64,000 nt of DNA. Source: Chloroflexota bacterium. Lineage in GTDB: Bacteria; Chloroflexota; Anaerolineae; Anaerolineales; Villigracilaceae. The notes beneath the pieces were generated by a model. That model searched no databases. It had not been told where the DNA came from and saw only the letters and a program-made list of their open reading frames with translations. Below, piece by piece: positions 33,594 to 42,413 of this stretch. Position 1 is the stretch's first letter, and each line of letters begins with the position of its first letter. Made by a program: the position numbers and the translations under genes. Location: positions 1 to 64,000 of the forward strand of contig JACRLB010000046.1 in NCBI GenBank assembly GCA_016235445.1. The letters are read 5' to 3'.

Positions 33594-35246
33594 TTACGGC
33601 AACACAATCGGCGTGAGTGTGACTGTGGGCTGGGGAATGGGCGTGGGCAAAAGCGGAACCCAACCGCTGTAAAAAAAATACTCCGAAAGGAAAGCCGTGC
33701 GCTCGCGCTCATTCATCGGGCGCGGACGGGAGAAATCCTCCAGCATGGCGGTCAACAATTCCATGCCGAGATATTTGCCATCGTAGAAAACGTGGCGGTC
33801 TATAAATTCGCGGCGGGTTTCATCGATCACACTGCCGTCGGGCATTTCATAAGTCATCTGGTCGAAGAAGAGATTGCCCAAGCCATAATGAATAAATGAG
33901 TCGCCGCGAAACTCCATCAAATGCGGGTAATGCGCCTGGCTTCCGCTCACCACTGCCGCGCCTGCATCGGCAACCGCGCGGAATCCCTCCTCGTGTTTGT
34001 AGCACGGGCCGAAGTGATAACACTCCTCGTGTTGAAACGTGAAGATCACCAGATAACCCTGCGCGGTCACATCCTGAATTTGTTTGGTGAAAAACTTGTA
34101 ATCACAATCCGCGGCGCCGGGGGAAAAATCTGTCGCCTTCACAAATTTATAAGAAAATTTTCCATTACAGCCCATGAAGGCAATTTTGTTGCCGTTCACT
34201 TCCATCAACACCGGCTTGCGGGCTTCCTCTTTATTTGCGCCGCCGCCGTAATATGGCAGACCATTTTGTTTATAAATTTCCAGGGTGTCGAGCAGGGCTT
34301 GCGCGCCGCGATCCATAAAGTGATCGCCCGTCAACTCGATAACATCCGCGCCAACATATTCGAGCAATTCAAAATATTTCGGGTCACTGCACAGAATGAA
34401 ATTGGTATACCCCGGCGTGGGAAATGGACAGTTGGCATCGAAAGCCACTTCATTGCTGATGTGGGTCACATCCGCGTTGTAGAGCCAATCGTAGATCAAC
34501 TCGCCGGGGCGGGTGGCGCCTTTGGTTTCCATCGTGAAGGCGGTGGCGCGCACCAAAGCCGTGACGCCCGTCAAAACAACGGTGGTCAATTTTGAAGCGT
34601 CGCGGTTTGACTCGGGCAATGCAAACGAATCTGAATTCGATAAACCAAATTTTATTTCGAGCGGGTACGCATCCGCAGAGAAATCTTTATGAATCGGCGA
34701 TTGGCCGTCCACGCTGAGAACTTTCCACTTTGGCTGGATTTCCTCGAACGGGATGATCGCCCAACTGGATGTATCTTTCCACGCGGCATTCAACAACTCA
34801 TCGGACGGAACGCTTCGCACCGCGCCCGAAGCTGGCTCTCCCCAAAGGGCAGTGAACGCCCCCAGAGTGGAGTCTGCCATTAGTAAACCGTGCCCAGCCA
34901 TCGGCGCAGAAGGAGCGCCGTTCCAGGCGGAGATCAAATCTTCGTAGGTCACATCATCTGTGACGGTGGGGAAAGGCGCAACGAGGGTATAAATCCACAA
35001 CGCGCCTGAGTCAGCGACATCCAGTTTTTGTGTGGCAAGCGCAGAATCGTCAACGAGTGGAATATCCCATGTTTGCGCGATGGCGCGCAGATCGTCTGGC
35101 ACGGCGGGACTCATCCACAGCGCATCGGGCATGGCCGTGTTGGTGGGAAGCGGCGTGGCTGACTGAACAATTGGCGTTTCTGTTGGGGCAGGCGCGCAAG
35201 CCGCGAGGATGGAAATGCAGATGAACAGGTTAAATATTTTTTTCAT
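33594..35246 (-). CDS. CapA-family (poly-gamma-glutamate synthesis-type) lipoprotein
   Basis: The 550-residue product begins with a lipoprotein signal (LFICISILAAC, Cys17 next to APAPTETP). The C-terminal 270 residues are a CapA metallophosphatase-like domain: ELTGDHFMDRG, LPYYGGGANKEEARKPVLME, FTFQHEECYHFGP and GSQAHYPHLMEFRGD. CapA proteins act in poly-gamma-glutamate export or anchoring, but solitary relatives like this have no proven role, and no capBC is nearby. The N-terminal half is a less conserved, possibly substrate-binding-like region. Confidence 0.87.
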   Translation of the reverse strand: MKKIFNLFICISILAACAPAPTETPIVQSATPLPTNTAMPDALWMSPAVPDDLRAIAQTWDIPLVDDSALATQKLDVADSGALWIYTLVAPFPTVTDDVTYEDLISAWNGAPSAPMAGHGLLMADSTLGAFTALWGEPASGAVRSVPSDELLNAAWKDTSSWAIIPFEEIQPKWKVLSVDGQSPIHKDFSADAYPLEIKFGLSNSDSFALPESNRDASKLTTVVLTGVTALVRATAFTMETKGATRPGELIYDWLYNADVTHISNEVAFDANCPFPTPGYTNFILCSDPKYFELLEYVGADVIELTGDHFMDRGAQALLDTLEIYKQNGLPYYGGGANKEEARKPVLMEVNGNKIAFMGCNGKFSYKFVKATDFSPGAADCDYKFFTKQIQDVTAQGYLVIFTFQHEECYHFGPCYKHEEGFRAVADAGAAVVSGSQAHYPHLMEFRGDSFIHYGLGNLFFDQMTYEMPDGSVIDETRREFIDRHVFYDGKYLGMELLTAMLEDFSRPRPMNERERTAFLSEYFFYSGWVPLLPTPIPQPTVTLTPIVLP

Positions 35247-35265
35247 GCAAATCTCGTTATGATTC

Positions 35266-35318
35266 CGTAGTGACGACTTTAGTCGTCTTTGGTGTTAACG
35301 ACTGAAGTCGTTACTACA
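35266..35318. repeat. GACTTTAGTCG / CGACTGAAGTCG repeat, copy 1
   Basis: GTAGTGACGACTTTAGTCGT and ACGACTGAAGTCGTTACTAC form a pair of hairpins inside inverted ends. A close relative lies at 43692-43749. Confidence 0.75.
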
Positions 35319-35335
35319 TTGAAAATTTCAAAATA

Positions 35336-35366
35336 AAAGCACGAAGCAAGTTGTACGCCTCGTGCT
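35336..35366 (-). terminator. Possible terminator after the MenC-type gene
   Basis: AGCACGA and TCGTGCT pair around a 15-nt loop, 25 bp downstream of the enolase stop codon (minus strand). The T-run is weak. Confidence 0.4.
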
Positions 35367-35390
35367 GAAAAGAATCAAATCAATTTGAAG

Positions 35391-36506
35391 TTACGAAGTT
35401 TTATCCAACTTTATCTGGGCGAGCGAAAATGATTTCAACGCTTCTTCGTTGATCGTCACGCCCAAACCTGCGCCGCGCGGCACGTCTATGGTTGAATCGG
35501 AATTCAAGATGAAACGTTCGTTGGTGATATCGCGCGCGTAATATCGGTCGGAGGCGGAAACGTCACCGGGCAAAATAAAGTTTGGCAGGGATGCGAGCGC
35601 AAGGTTCGAGGCGCGGCCAATGCCCGTCTCCAACATGCCGCCGCACCAAACGGGCATATTGATTTGCTGGCACAGGTCATGCACCATCACACCCTGACTC
35701 AAGCCGCCGAGCCTGCCCGCTTTGATGTTGATGATCTTGCAGGCTTTTATTTCGATGGCGTAGCGCGCGTGGCGCGGCGTGATGATGCTTTCATCCAAAC
35801 AGACGGGGGTTTCAAACTGCGCCTGAAATTTATGATGATCCCAAATGTCATCTTCGAACAAGGGTTGTTCGATCAGCAGGAGATTCAATTTGTCCAAGGG
35901 CTTGAGGCTGGGGGCGTCTTCCATGGAATAGGCGGAGTTCGCATCCACTTGCAGGCGCAGGCTGGGGAATTCCCTGCGAACGGCGGCGGCAACCTCGACA
36001 TCTTTGCCGGGTTTGATCTTGAGTTTCGCGCGCGCATAACCCTGCTTGACGAAGTCTGTGACGGCCTCGACCATTTTTTCAGGAGATGCCTGAATGCCGA
36101 TGGAAACGCCAACTTCCACTTTGTCGCACACGCCGCCGAAGAGTTCACTTAATGATTTGCCTGCGCGTTTGCCGAGCAGGTCCCAGACGGCCATTTCCAC
36201 GCCTGCTTTGGCAAGGTGATGCCCGCGAATGCCTGAGACTTTTTCCTGAAAATCTGCGGCGTCTTTCACATCCTTGCCGAGGAGCAGGGGGGCAATGAAA
36301 TCCTTGAGAATGTGCATGGATGTGCCGGTGGTCTCGTAGTTGTAGCCGGGGTCGCGGGTGGCGACGCATTCGCCGTAGCCAACGAGTCCCTCGGAATGGA
36401 TTTCAATGACGACGCACTGGCGGTCTGTCTCGCGTCCGAAGGATGTTTCAAACGCCGCGATCAACGGCATGGAAAGATGATGGAGGGTAATCGATTCTAT
36501 TTTCAT
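35391..36506 (-). CDS. MenC-type enolase (o-succinylbenzoate synthase / N-acylamino acid racemase)
   Basis: The 371-residue protein fits the enolase superfamily, muconate-lactonising group: catalytic lysine in RAKLKIKPG, metal ligands Asp in VDANSAY, Glu in LLIEQP and Asp in CLDES, and second lysine in NIKAGRLGG. The sequence matches the MenC-2/NSAR branch, where one enzyme may make o-succinylbenzoate for menaquinone or racemise N-succinyl amino acids. No other men gene is in the window, so the physiological role is open. Its upstream region is a mobile element. Confidence 0.88.
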   Translation of the reverse strand: MKIESITLHHLSMPLIAAFETSFGRETDRQCVVIEIHSEGLVGYGECVATRDPGYNYETTGTSMHILKDFIAPLLLGKDVKDAADFQEKVSGIRGHHLAKAGVEMAVWDLLGKRAGKSLSELFGGVCDKVEVGVSIGIQASPEKMVEAVTDFVKQGYARAKLKIKPGKDVEVAAAVRREFPSLRLQVDANSAYSMEDAPSLKPLDKLNLLLIEQPLFEDDIWDHHKFQAQFETPVCLDESIITPRHARYAIEIKACKIINIKAGRLGGLSQGVMVHDLCQQINMPVWCGGMLETGIGRASNLALASLPNFILPGDVSASDRYYARDITNERFILNSDSTIDVPRGAGLGVTINEEALKSFSLAQIKLDKTS

Positions 36507-36521
36507 GAAATTCCTATTTCG

Positions 36522-36705
36522 ATAATGTCACATTAGGCTGAAACCAAAGTTCTTCACCACGAAGGTCACGAAGTAACACGAAGAAAACCTTTGGTTTTAG
36601 CATTTTGCTCTTCTCACCTGCACTGCAACAAACGCAGTGCGGCGCAAGTGTTGTGACCCTTTGTGGACTTTGTGGTAAAAGATTTTGAAATGTGGCATTG
36701 TCAAA
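36522..36705. mobile_element. MITE-like element with TGACATTGTCA ends, copy 1
   Basis: Ends ATAATGTCACATTAG and AAATGTGGCATTGTCA are inverted. The interior has ACCACGAAGGTCACGAAG and a CTTTGTGGACTTTGTGGT arm. About 105 bp of it (36601-36705) is nearly identical, in opposite orientation, to 63307-63440. It fills the gap between two minus-strand genes and encodes nothing. Confidence 0.8.
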
Positions 36706-37227
36706 CTATTCAACCTTTACTTCGCCCTGGTCTTCGTTCATTTTCATGCCGCGCAGGGCATCGTCCATGCTGGTGGATTCGAGTCTCATGCCTGGAGCGG
36801 GAGTTCCGCAATAGGGGCAAAGGTTCCAGGATAATTCCATGAACCTCGAGCAGTTGTGGCAGGTCTTCTTTAATTTAGTGTGACAGTTGGGGCATATCTG
36901 CCAGTCTTCTTTTACGCGGCGTTCACAGCCCGGGCAGAGCGGAAGGTCTTCCAATGCCTGGAGCAGGGCTTCTTCTTCGAGGGTGCGCTGGTATTCCTCT
37001 TCCAATGTGCGCGGCGGGCGAAGGATGAGATACACCAGCGCGCCAGGCAGGTTCAAGACAGCCACAAGCAAGGCGGCGAGCGTTTGCACCAATGGGTCTC
37101 TGGCGCGGGCGCGGATGTCGCGATACGTCCACACCACGAGGCTGATCCACAAGGCGGCGAGGAAGGCTCCGCCAAATGCGGTTAATACGATGGTTAGATT
37201 GCTGAGAAAAACGGGGTCAAAGGTCAT
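36706..37227 (-). CDS. Membrane protein with double zinc ribbon
   Basis: The 173-residue protein has two N-terminal membrane segments (IVLTAFGGAFLAALWISLVV and LAALLVAVLNLPGALVYLIL), a helical linker and two cytosolic zinc ribbons: CPGCERRVKEDWQICPNC, and CHNCSRFMELSWNLCPYC. Such proteins are common but have no assigned function; the ribbons may bind protein or nucleic acid. It lies between the DUF3048 lipoprotein and a mobile element. Confidence 0.82.
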   Translation of the reverse strand: MTFDPVFLSNLTIVLTAFGGAFLAALWISLVVWTYRDIRARARDPLVQTLAALLVAVLNLPGALVYLILRPPRTLEEEYQRTLEEEALLQALEDLPLCPGCERRVKEDWQICPNCHTKLKKTCHNCSRFMELSWNLCPYCGTPAPGMRLESTSMDDALRGMKMNEDQGEVKVE

Positions 37228-37304
37228 GTGGACTCCACGTCAAACGGGGGTGCTGTCATTTTAATCCATTATTTCGAAAGAGGCTGTTGATGCGGGATGG
37301 GCGT

Positions 37305-38615
37305 TCACGGCGTTTGGAACACAAATCGCCAATCGCTTCCATTCTGGGTGTAGGTGGAGGTTGTTCCCAAAACCTGGTAGAAGGTTCTCCCCGGGCGCAG
37401 GTAGATGGGGGTTCCGTCCAGGTTGGTGAGGACGATGGGTTGTTCCATTTCAGTGCGATTCCAATAGGCAGGGATGGCAAGTCCATCGCGGAAGACGATG
37501 GCATTTCCGAAATCTATCAAATCAATGTTGAAGACTTCATCGTGCGCGTTGTATGGATTTGCAAAAATATGCGGCACGAACAGGACAACCACGTTCGAGG
37601 CGGTAACGGGTAAATTGGTCACTGCATCAGACAGGGGGGCATAGGCTTCGGGTTTTCCCTCGATCATGTCGTTGGCTTCCTGGTAGCGGAAGTAGTTCTG
37701 CGTGGCAGGCTCATACTCCCAATAGTTGTAGCTATATTCAGAGTAAAAGGAATAGATCCGTGTGGCCTGCTGTGCGCCTGCCGGCACATCCGATGTGAAA
37801 AATCCGCCGCCGATGGTTTGCAGGGAATTATCGACACCTTTCTTTTCTGCGCAGGCAGACCACTTTGAAGTATCGAAGAAAATATTATTGTATGAATCTC
37901 GTTCATAGTCGCCGATGTAATAGGGTGGGCAGGCTGAGCCAAACCCTACGCTGACAAGGAATTCATCGAGCGGAGAGTTGTGCAGATAGTTCAATTCACG
38001 CGGGTCGGCGCCTTTGAACATGAGAAAGGCATGGTACATGCGGCCAACATGCTCATCCATGTACCTGCCTGAGCGGACGGGGCCTACCTGGGTGGAATCG
38101 TTGCTGTAGAAAATCGCGATAAAGCGCGTGTCTCCCCATTCGATGTAATATTCATAGACCACGTCTGCCAGGGTCAACCCGGATTGCGGGCGGACGTAGT
38201 CCGGTGAATTGCCGATTTTTATGGCGAGCGGCCTGCGTTGCAAAAGGCTGGGGTTGTTGACGGGTAGCCCGGTCAATGGGTTGTTGAGGGTGGTTGTGGT
38301 AACGTCTGCAGAGGGGATGATGTCTGCGGGGGTGGGCAGGCCGTCGCCAAGAACGTATTTGGTTGGGTAGGGGGTAAAGGTGGGCTGGGCTTGTGGAGTG
38401 GACAGGGAAAGAAGGGTATCTGGAGATGCGCCGGGCAGGGGTTGAAAAGGTGTCAGCGTGGGAGAAATATCGGAGAAAATAGAGTCAGCTTGCAGGGAGG
38501 GAAGAGGCGTTATATCCGTTGGGGCGGCGGTGGGGGCGCAGGATGAAATCCAGAGGAGGGCCAGGATCGGGAGCAGAATTTTTTGTCGGATGAATTTACG
38601 ATACGAATAAACCAT
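37305..38615 (-). CDS. DUF3048 domain lipoprotein
   Basis: The 436-residue product from ATG 38615 has a lipoprotein-like signal (ILLPILALLWISSC, followed by APTAAPT) and a proline/threonine-rich stretch. The DUF3048 core begins near residue 110: NPLTGLPVNNP, IKIGNSPDYVRPQSGL, ADVVYEYYIEWGDTRFIAIF and VGPVRSGRYMDEH. The C-terminal half fits the second DUF3048 domain (VLTNLDGTPIYLRPGRTFYQ). The family (YerB-like) is extracytoplasmic and of unknown activity. A TACAAT sequence lies 8 nt before the ATG and no Shine-Dalgarno is seen. Confidence 0.87.
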   Translation of the reverse strand: MVYSYRKFIRQKILLPILALLWISSCAPTAAPTDITPLPSLQADSIFSDISPTLTPFQPLPGASPDTLLSLSTPQAQPTFTPYPTKYVLGDGLPTPADIIPSADVTTTTLNNPLTGLPVNNPSLLQRRPLAIKIGNSPDYVRPQSGLTLADVVYEYYIEWGDTRFIAIFYSNDSTQVGPVRSGRYMDEHVGRMYHAFLMFKGADPRELNYLHNSPLDEFLVSVGFGSACPPYYIGDYERDSYNNIFFDTSKWSACAEKKGVDNSLQTIGGGFFTSDVPAGAQQATRIYSFYSEYSYNYWEYEPATQNYFRYQEANDMIEGKPEAYAPLSDAVTNLPVTASNVVVLFVPHIFANPYNAHDEVFNIDLIDFGNAIVFRDGLAIPAYWNRTEMEQPIVLTNLDGTPIYLRPGRTFYQVLGTTSTYTQNGSDWRFVFQTP

Positions 38616-38683
38616 GCGGGGATTGTACCAAAAGCGTTTGGCGAAAGGGAGCACGCAATAAAACTGATACAATTGCGCATCCC

Positions 38684-40234
38684 ATGTTGATTTTGATTTC
38701 CTGTCTTTTATTATTTGTCACAGCGTTGGCATTGATGGTTCTGCGCGTGGCGCAACCTATTGCGCGGTATACCTGGCTGGTAGCCGCAGGCGGTGGAATT
38801 TTAGCCTCGCTGAGTGTGTTTCTTTGGCTGGCTCAACTGCCTTTTGAAATTGCCCTGCCTGCCTGGCGGCCGGCTTCTTTGTTTACAACCCCCATCCTTT
38901 TTCGCGCAGATGAAATTTCGTGGCCGTTTTCGATCAGCATGGCGGCTTTAACTCTGGCTGTCTTGTTGACCGCCGCGGCGCGGCCTGTTTTTGTCAATTC
39001 GTTTTCATGGGTGGGCGCGCTTGCATTGGGCGGCGTTGGGATTCTGGCAGTGACCGCCGACAACCCCCTGACCTTGCTGTTGGTTTGGGCGTCGCTGGAT
39101 TTGACCGAATTGATTACGCAATTACGCTCGGTGAATGGAAAATCAAATAACGAAAAGGTGGTCGTTTCTTTTTCAGCCCGGGCTTTTGGGCTGGGGCTGT
39201 TGCTGTGGGCAAATGTGGCGAGCGCGGCCGGGGGAAGTGTGTTGGATTTTCAATCCATTTCGGCTGGCTCTGGTTTATACCTGGTGGCGGCGGCAGGTTT
39301 GCGTTTGGGGGTATTTCCACTGCACTTGCCATATTCCTCTGAATCCAGTTTGCGGCGCGGGCTTGGCACATCACTGCGTTTGATATCGGCGGCATCCAGC
39401 ATGGTGCTGTTGGCGCGCACGCCAACGGAAAGTTTGAATTCGATGGCGTCTTCCTTGTTGACCATCCTCGCGCTCGTCGCCGCAATCTACGGCGGATGGA
39501 TGTGGCTGCGCGCACCCGATGAATTGAATGGCCGTCCATACTGGACGATCAGCCTGGTTTCTTTATCCGTTATCTCTGCACTCAGCGGCAACCCCAGCGG
39601 CGCAATTGCCTGGGGCTGTGCCCTGATTCTTGTTGGCGGCTCGCTCTTCCTTTCTTCTGTGCAACTCCCCTGGCTCAACCGCGCCACATTGGCCGGGGTG
39701 TGGAGTCTTTCATCCCTGCCATTTTCACTCACCGCAGGCGCGTGGCTTGGCAGGCTGGGGTTTTTTATGCCATTCGTAATCGTCGCGCAGGCGTTGACCG
39801 TTGCAGGCTTCATCCGCCATGCCTTACGCCCCAGCGGGCGCGACTCGCTTGAATCACAGCCGGGTTGGGCGCGCGCTGTATACCCCGCAGGAATTTTATT
39901 GCTTGTCATTGTTCAAATTTTATTGGGATTTATCGGCTGGGATGGGGCGCTTCAGGTCGGCGCCTGGCTTCAAGCCCTCCTCGCTTCTCTTCTGACCTTT
40001 GGGCTGGTCTGGGCCACCCCGCGTTTTCGCATCCTCAACCCGATTCGCGCCCACTGGGTCACTTCCACAACATCACGGTGGAGCGGAGTCTCTCAGGGTT
40101 TTTGGTCTTTGTATCGCGGGTTGGCAAAGATCAGCCAGTCCATCAGCGTAACGCTTGAAGGCGAAGGCGGCATCATGTGGACCTTGCTTTTCGTTGTCCT
40201 TTTCATTTCATTATTAGCCCAGGGATCCCCATAA
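38684..40234 (+). CDS. Complex-I-like proton-conducting membrane subunit (NuoN/M-like) 1
   Basis: The 516-residue hydrophobic protein has about 13-14 membrane segments and the Mrp/NuoM/NuoN family layout, including LFRADEISWPFSISMAALTL and LTLLLVWASLDLTELITQL. The typical glutamate of the fifth helix (WExM) is not evident; instead an Asp and Glu occur (SLDLTEL). It begins a three-gene operon: the next gene starts 1 nt after the stop. Divergent from DUF3048 by 68 bp. A TACAAT box lies at 38668-38673. It probably moves H+ or Na+, alone or with missing partners. Confidence 0.78.
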   Translation: MLILISCLLLFVTALALMVLRVAQPIARYTWLVAAGGGILASLSVFLWLAQLPFEIALPAWRPASLFTTPILFRADEISWPFSISMAALTLAVLLTAAARPVFVNSFSWVGALALGGVGILAVTADNPLTLLLVWASLDLTELITQLRSVNGKSNNEKVVVSFSARAFGLGLLLWANVASAAGGSVLDFQSISAGSGLYLVAAAGLRLGVFPLHLPYSSESSLRRGLGTSLRLISAASSMVLLARTPTESLNSMASSLLTILALVAAIYGGWMWLRAPDELNGRPYWTISLVSLSVISALSGNPSGAIAWGCALILVGGSLFLSSVQLPWLNRATLAGVWSLSSLPFSLTAGAWLGRLGFFMPFVIVAQALTVAGFIRHALRPSGRDSLESQPGWARAVYPAGILLLVIVQILLGFIGWDGALQVGAWLQALLASLLTFGLVWATPRFRILNPIRAHWVTSTTSRWSGVSQGFWSLYRGLAKISQSISVTLEGEGGIMWTLLFVVLFISLLAQGSP

Positions 40235-40235
40235 G

Positions 40236-40844
40236 ATGGCGGCTGACATTATTTCCTGGCTGGCCGTAGGGTTGATGCTTGCCACATCCACCACAATGTT
40301 GATCTCCCGCGACTGGCGTGTGAGTCTCGGCTCGCTGGCCGCGCAATATATTTCGGTTTTCTGGCTGGCATCGCGTCACCTGCCCTTTGTGATGGGCTCC
40401 GTCAAATTGATTGCAGGCTGGATGGTGGTGGCCGCCCTCGGCATGACCCGCCTCGGATTAACCAACCTCGAAGAAGAGGAAGACACCTTCTGGCCGCGTG
40501 GACGATGGTTTCGTGTAATTCTTACATTCATGGTTCTGCTGGTTACGGCAGGTTCCACCCCACGGATCGAAGCGGCCATTCCAGGGCTGGGGCTTCCCGT
40601 CATTGCAGGCGGCCTGCTTTTGATCGGAGCAGGAGTGGTCCACCTTGGCGTAACCTCCAACCTTCTGCGGGTGACGCTCGGCCTGCTTACAATGCTGGCA
40701 GGGTTCGAGATCATTTACGCCGCCGTGGAAAGTTCCATTCTCGTGACGGGTTTTCTGGCTATCGCCAATTTAGGGCTGGGCATGGTCGGCTCCTACCTGC
40801 TGGCGGCTGGTTCCACGCCCATTGAAAACGGAGAGGAACTATGA
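40236..40844 (+). CDS. Small complex-I-like membrane subunit (HyfE/NuoK-like)
   Basis: The 202-residue protein has about six membrane segments. The C-terminal half resembles NuoK/HyfE, with buried acids in LLTMLAGFEIIYAAVESSIL. The N-terminal half (ISRDWRVSLGSLAAQYISVF) is more like the HyfE group. An acidic linker, TNLEEEEDTFW, joins the halves. The last 4 nt overlap the next gene (ATGA). It should form part of the membrane channel with its two neighbours. Confidence 0.72.
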   Translation: MAADIISWLAVGLMLATSTTMLISRDWRVSLGSLAAQYISVFWLASRHLPFVMGSVKLIAGWMVVAALGMTRLGLTNLEEEEDTFWPRGRWFRVILTFMVLLVTAGSTPRIEAAIPGLGLPVIAGGLLLIGAGVVHLGVTSNLLRVTLGLLTMLAGFEIIYAAVESSILVTGFLAIANLGLGMVGSYLLAAGSTPIENGEEL

Positions 40845-42238
40845 GCGCCCCGCTTCTCTGGATCGCCATTCCCTTCCTTGTGGGTGTTTCGATCCTCTTT
40901 TTCCTGCGCGAACGTTTTTCCGCTTTCATCGGTGGCAGTGTCGCCGCCATCCTGGCATTGATCGCCCTGATCTTCCCGATAGACGAGGCTCTCCTGCTGG
41001 GTTCGATCTCGTTAAAAATCTCACCTTCCATCCAATTCTTTGGGCGCAGTTTCGAATTCAGCGCGGCCGATGGCGCATTGCTAGCCATCATCTACGGCCT
41101 GGCGGCTTTGTGGTTCTTTGGCACAGAGGCATCAGGGACGGCAAACCGTTTCGTCTCATTAGGCCTGATGATCGTATCCCTGCTGACGGCATCCATTGCG
41201 GTGGAGCCGTTTCTCTTTGCCGCGCTTCTGATCGAAATTGCCGCAATGCTGGTTATTCCCCTGCTCGTACCTCCCTACCAGAAACCCGGGCGCGGCGTGG
41301 TGCGCTTCCTCATTTATCAAACATTTGCCATGCCCTTCATCCTCTTTTCAGGGTGGATGCTGGCAGGGGTAGAAGCCAGCCCCGGCGACCTGGGTACAAC
41401 CACACAGGCCGGCACAATGCTTGGCCTCGGCTTTGCGTTTTTATTTGCAGTCTTTCCACTTTACAACTGGATTCCCATGTTGATGGATGAAGCCTCGCCC
41501 TATGTGGCTGGGTTTCTGCTTTGGGCATTGCCCACCTTCACTGTCATCTTTGCGCTCGGTTTCCTGGACCGTTATGTCTGGTTGCGTACCTCCCCACAGC
41601 TTTCCAACGCCATACAGTTTGCCGGGGTATTCATGGTGGCAAGCGGCGGGGTTTTCGCCTCCCTGCAACGGCATATCGGACGCATGATGGGGTACTCGGC
41701 AATTGCAGAGACGGGACTGTTGATCATCATCATGGGGTTGCCATCTTCAGAAATCGTCAACCTTACTTTTCTGCTCCTCATCCCGCGCGGGCTTGTGCTG
41801 GCTGTGTGGGCATTGGCGCTTTCCATCCTCAAGCGCAACGCGTATTCATTGCTGTTCAACGAAGTGCAGGGACTTGCCCGCAGTTTTCCAGCGGCAGTAA
41901 CCGCCCTCCTTCTCGCCCAGCTTTCGATGGCTGGGTTTCCACTGCTGGCAGGGTTCCCGGCCCGCCTGGCGGTCTGGCAGGAACTGGCGGGACAATCCCT
42001 CACGATGACACTGTGGGTATTTATCGGAATGCTCGGCTTGCTGGCCGCCGCCATTCGCAGTCTGGCCGTGTTTGTGATGGCCGATGAAGAAAAAAAATGG
42101 AGGGTGAACGAATCCTGGGTACAAGTCACCATGCTGGGGCTGGGAGTGATCGGGCTTTTCATCCTGGGGATGTTCCCGCAAATCTTACAGCCCTTTTTGG
42201 CAGACCTGCCCTCTCTCTTCAATCGCATTGGACAATAA
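40841..42238 (+). CDS. Complex-I-like proton-conducting membrane subunit (NuoN/M-like) 2
   Basis: The 465-residue protein has about 14 membrane segments with the proton-translocating module's signs: LFAALLIEIAAMLVIPLL (acidic helix), LFSGWMLAGVEASP, and the conserved helix-7/8 region HIGRMMGYSAIAETGLLI with LFNEVQGLARS. It closes the trio. No quinone-binding, Fe-S or hydrogenase subunit genes are present on either side. Confidence 0.8.
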   Translation: MSAPLLWIAIPFLVGVSILFFLRERFSAFIGGSVAAILALIALIFPIDEALLLGSISLKISPSIQFFGRSFEFSAADGALLAIIYGLAALWFFGTEASGTANRFVSLGLMIVSLLTASIAVEPFLFAALLIEIAAMLVIPLLVPPYQKPGRGVVRFLIYQTFAMPFILFSGWMLAGVEASPGDLGTTTQAGTMLGLGFAFLFAVFPLYNWIPMLMDEASPYVAGFLLWALPTFTVIFALGFLDRYVWLRTSPQLSNAIQFAGVFMVASGGVFASLQRHIGRMMGYSAIAETGLLIIIMGLPSSEIVNLTFLLLIPRGLVLAVWALALSILKRNAYSLLFNEVQGLARSFPAAVTALLLAQLSMAGFPLLAGFPARLAVWQELAGQSLTMTLWVFIGMLGLLAAAIRSLAVFVMADEEKKWRVNESWVQVTMLGLGVIGLFILGMFPQILQPFLADLPSLFNRIGQ

Positions 42239-42341
42239 CGGGTGTGGAATATTTTTCCGGCACTCCGCGTGGGGCAAGTCTTTGGTTTGCCTCGCAAGTC
42301 AGAGACTTGCGCCACATTTCCGAAACTTTAGTCCACACCCG
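42238..42341. mobile_element. MITE-like palindromic element with ACGGGTGTGGA ends
   Basis: Left end ACGGGTGTGGA (42238-42248) and right end TCCACACCCGT (42331-42341) are perfect inverted repeats, extended by TTTTCCGG / CCGAAA similarity. The interior hairpin is CGCAAGTCAGAGACTTGCG. It begins at the end of the antiporter-like operon. Confidence 0.7.
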
Positions 42342-42413
42342 TCAATAAGCCGTGTTTGCGGCGTGCTATAATTTTTATTGACCTGAATTTTCCCATCAAC
42401 ACCGGAGACCAAC

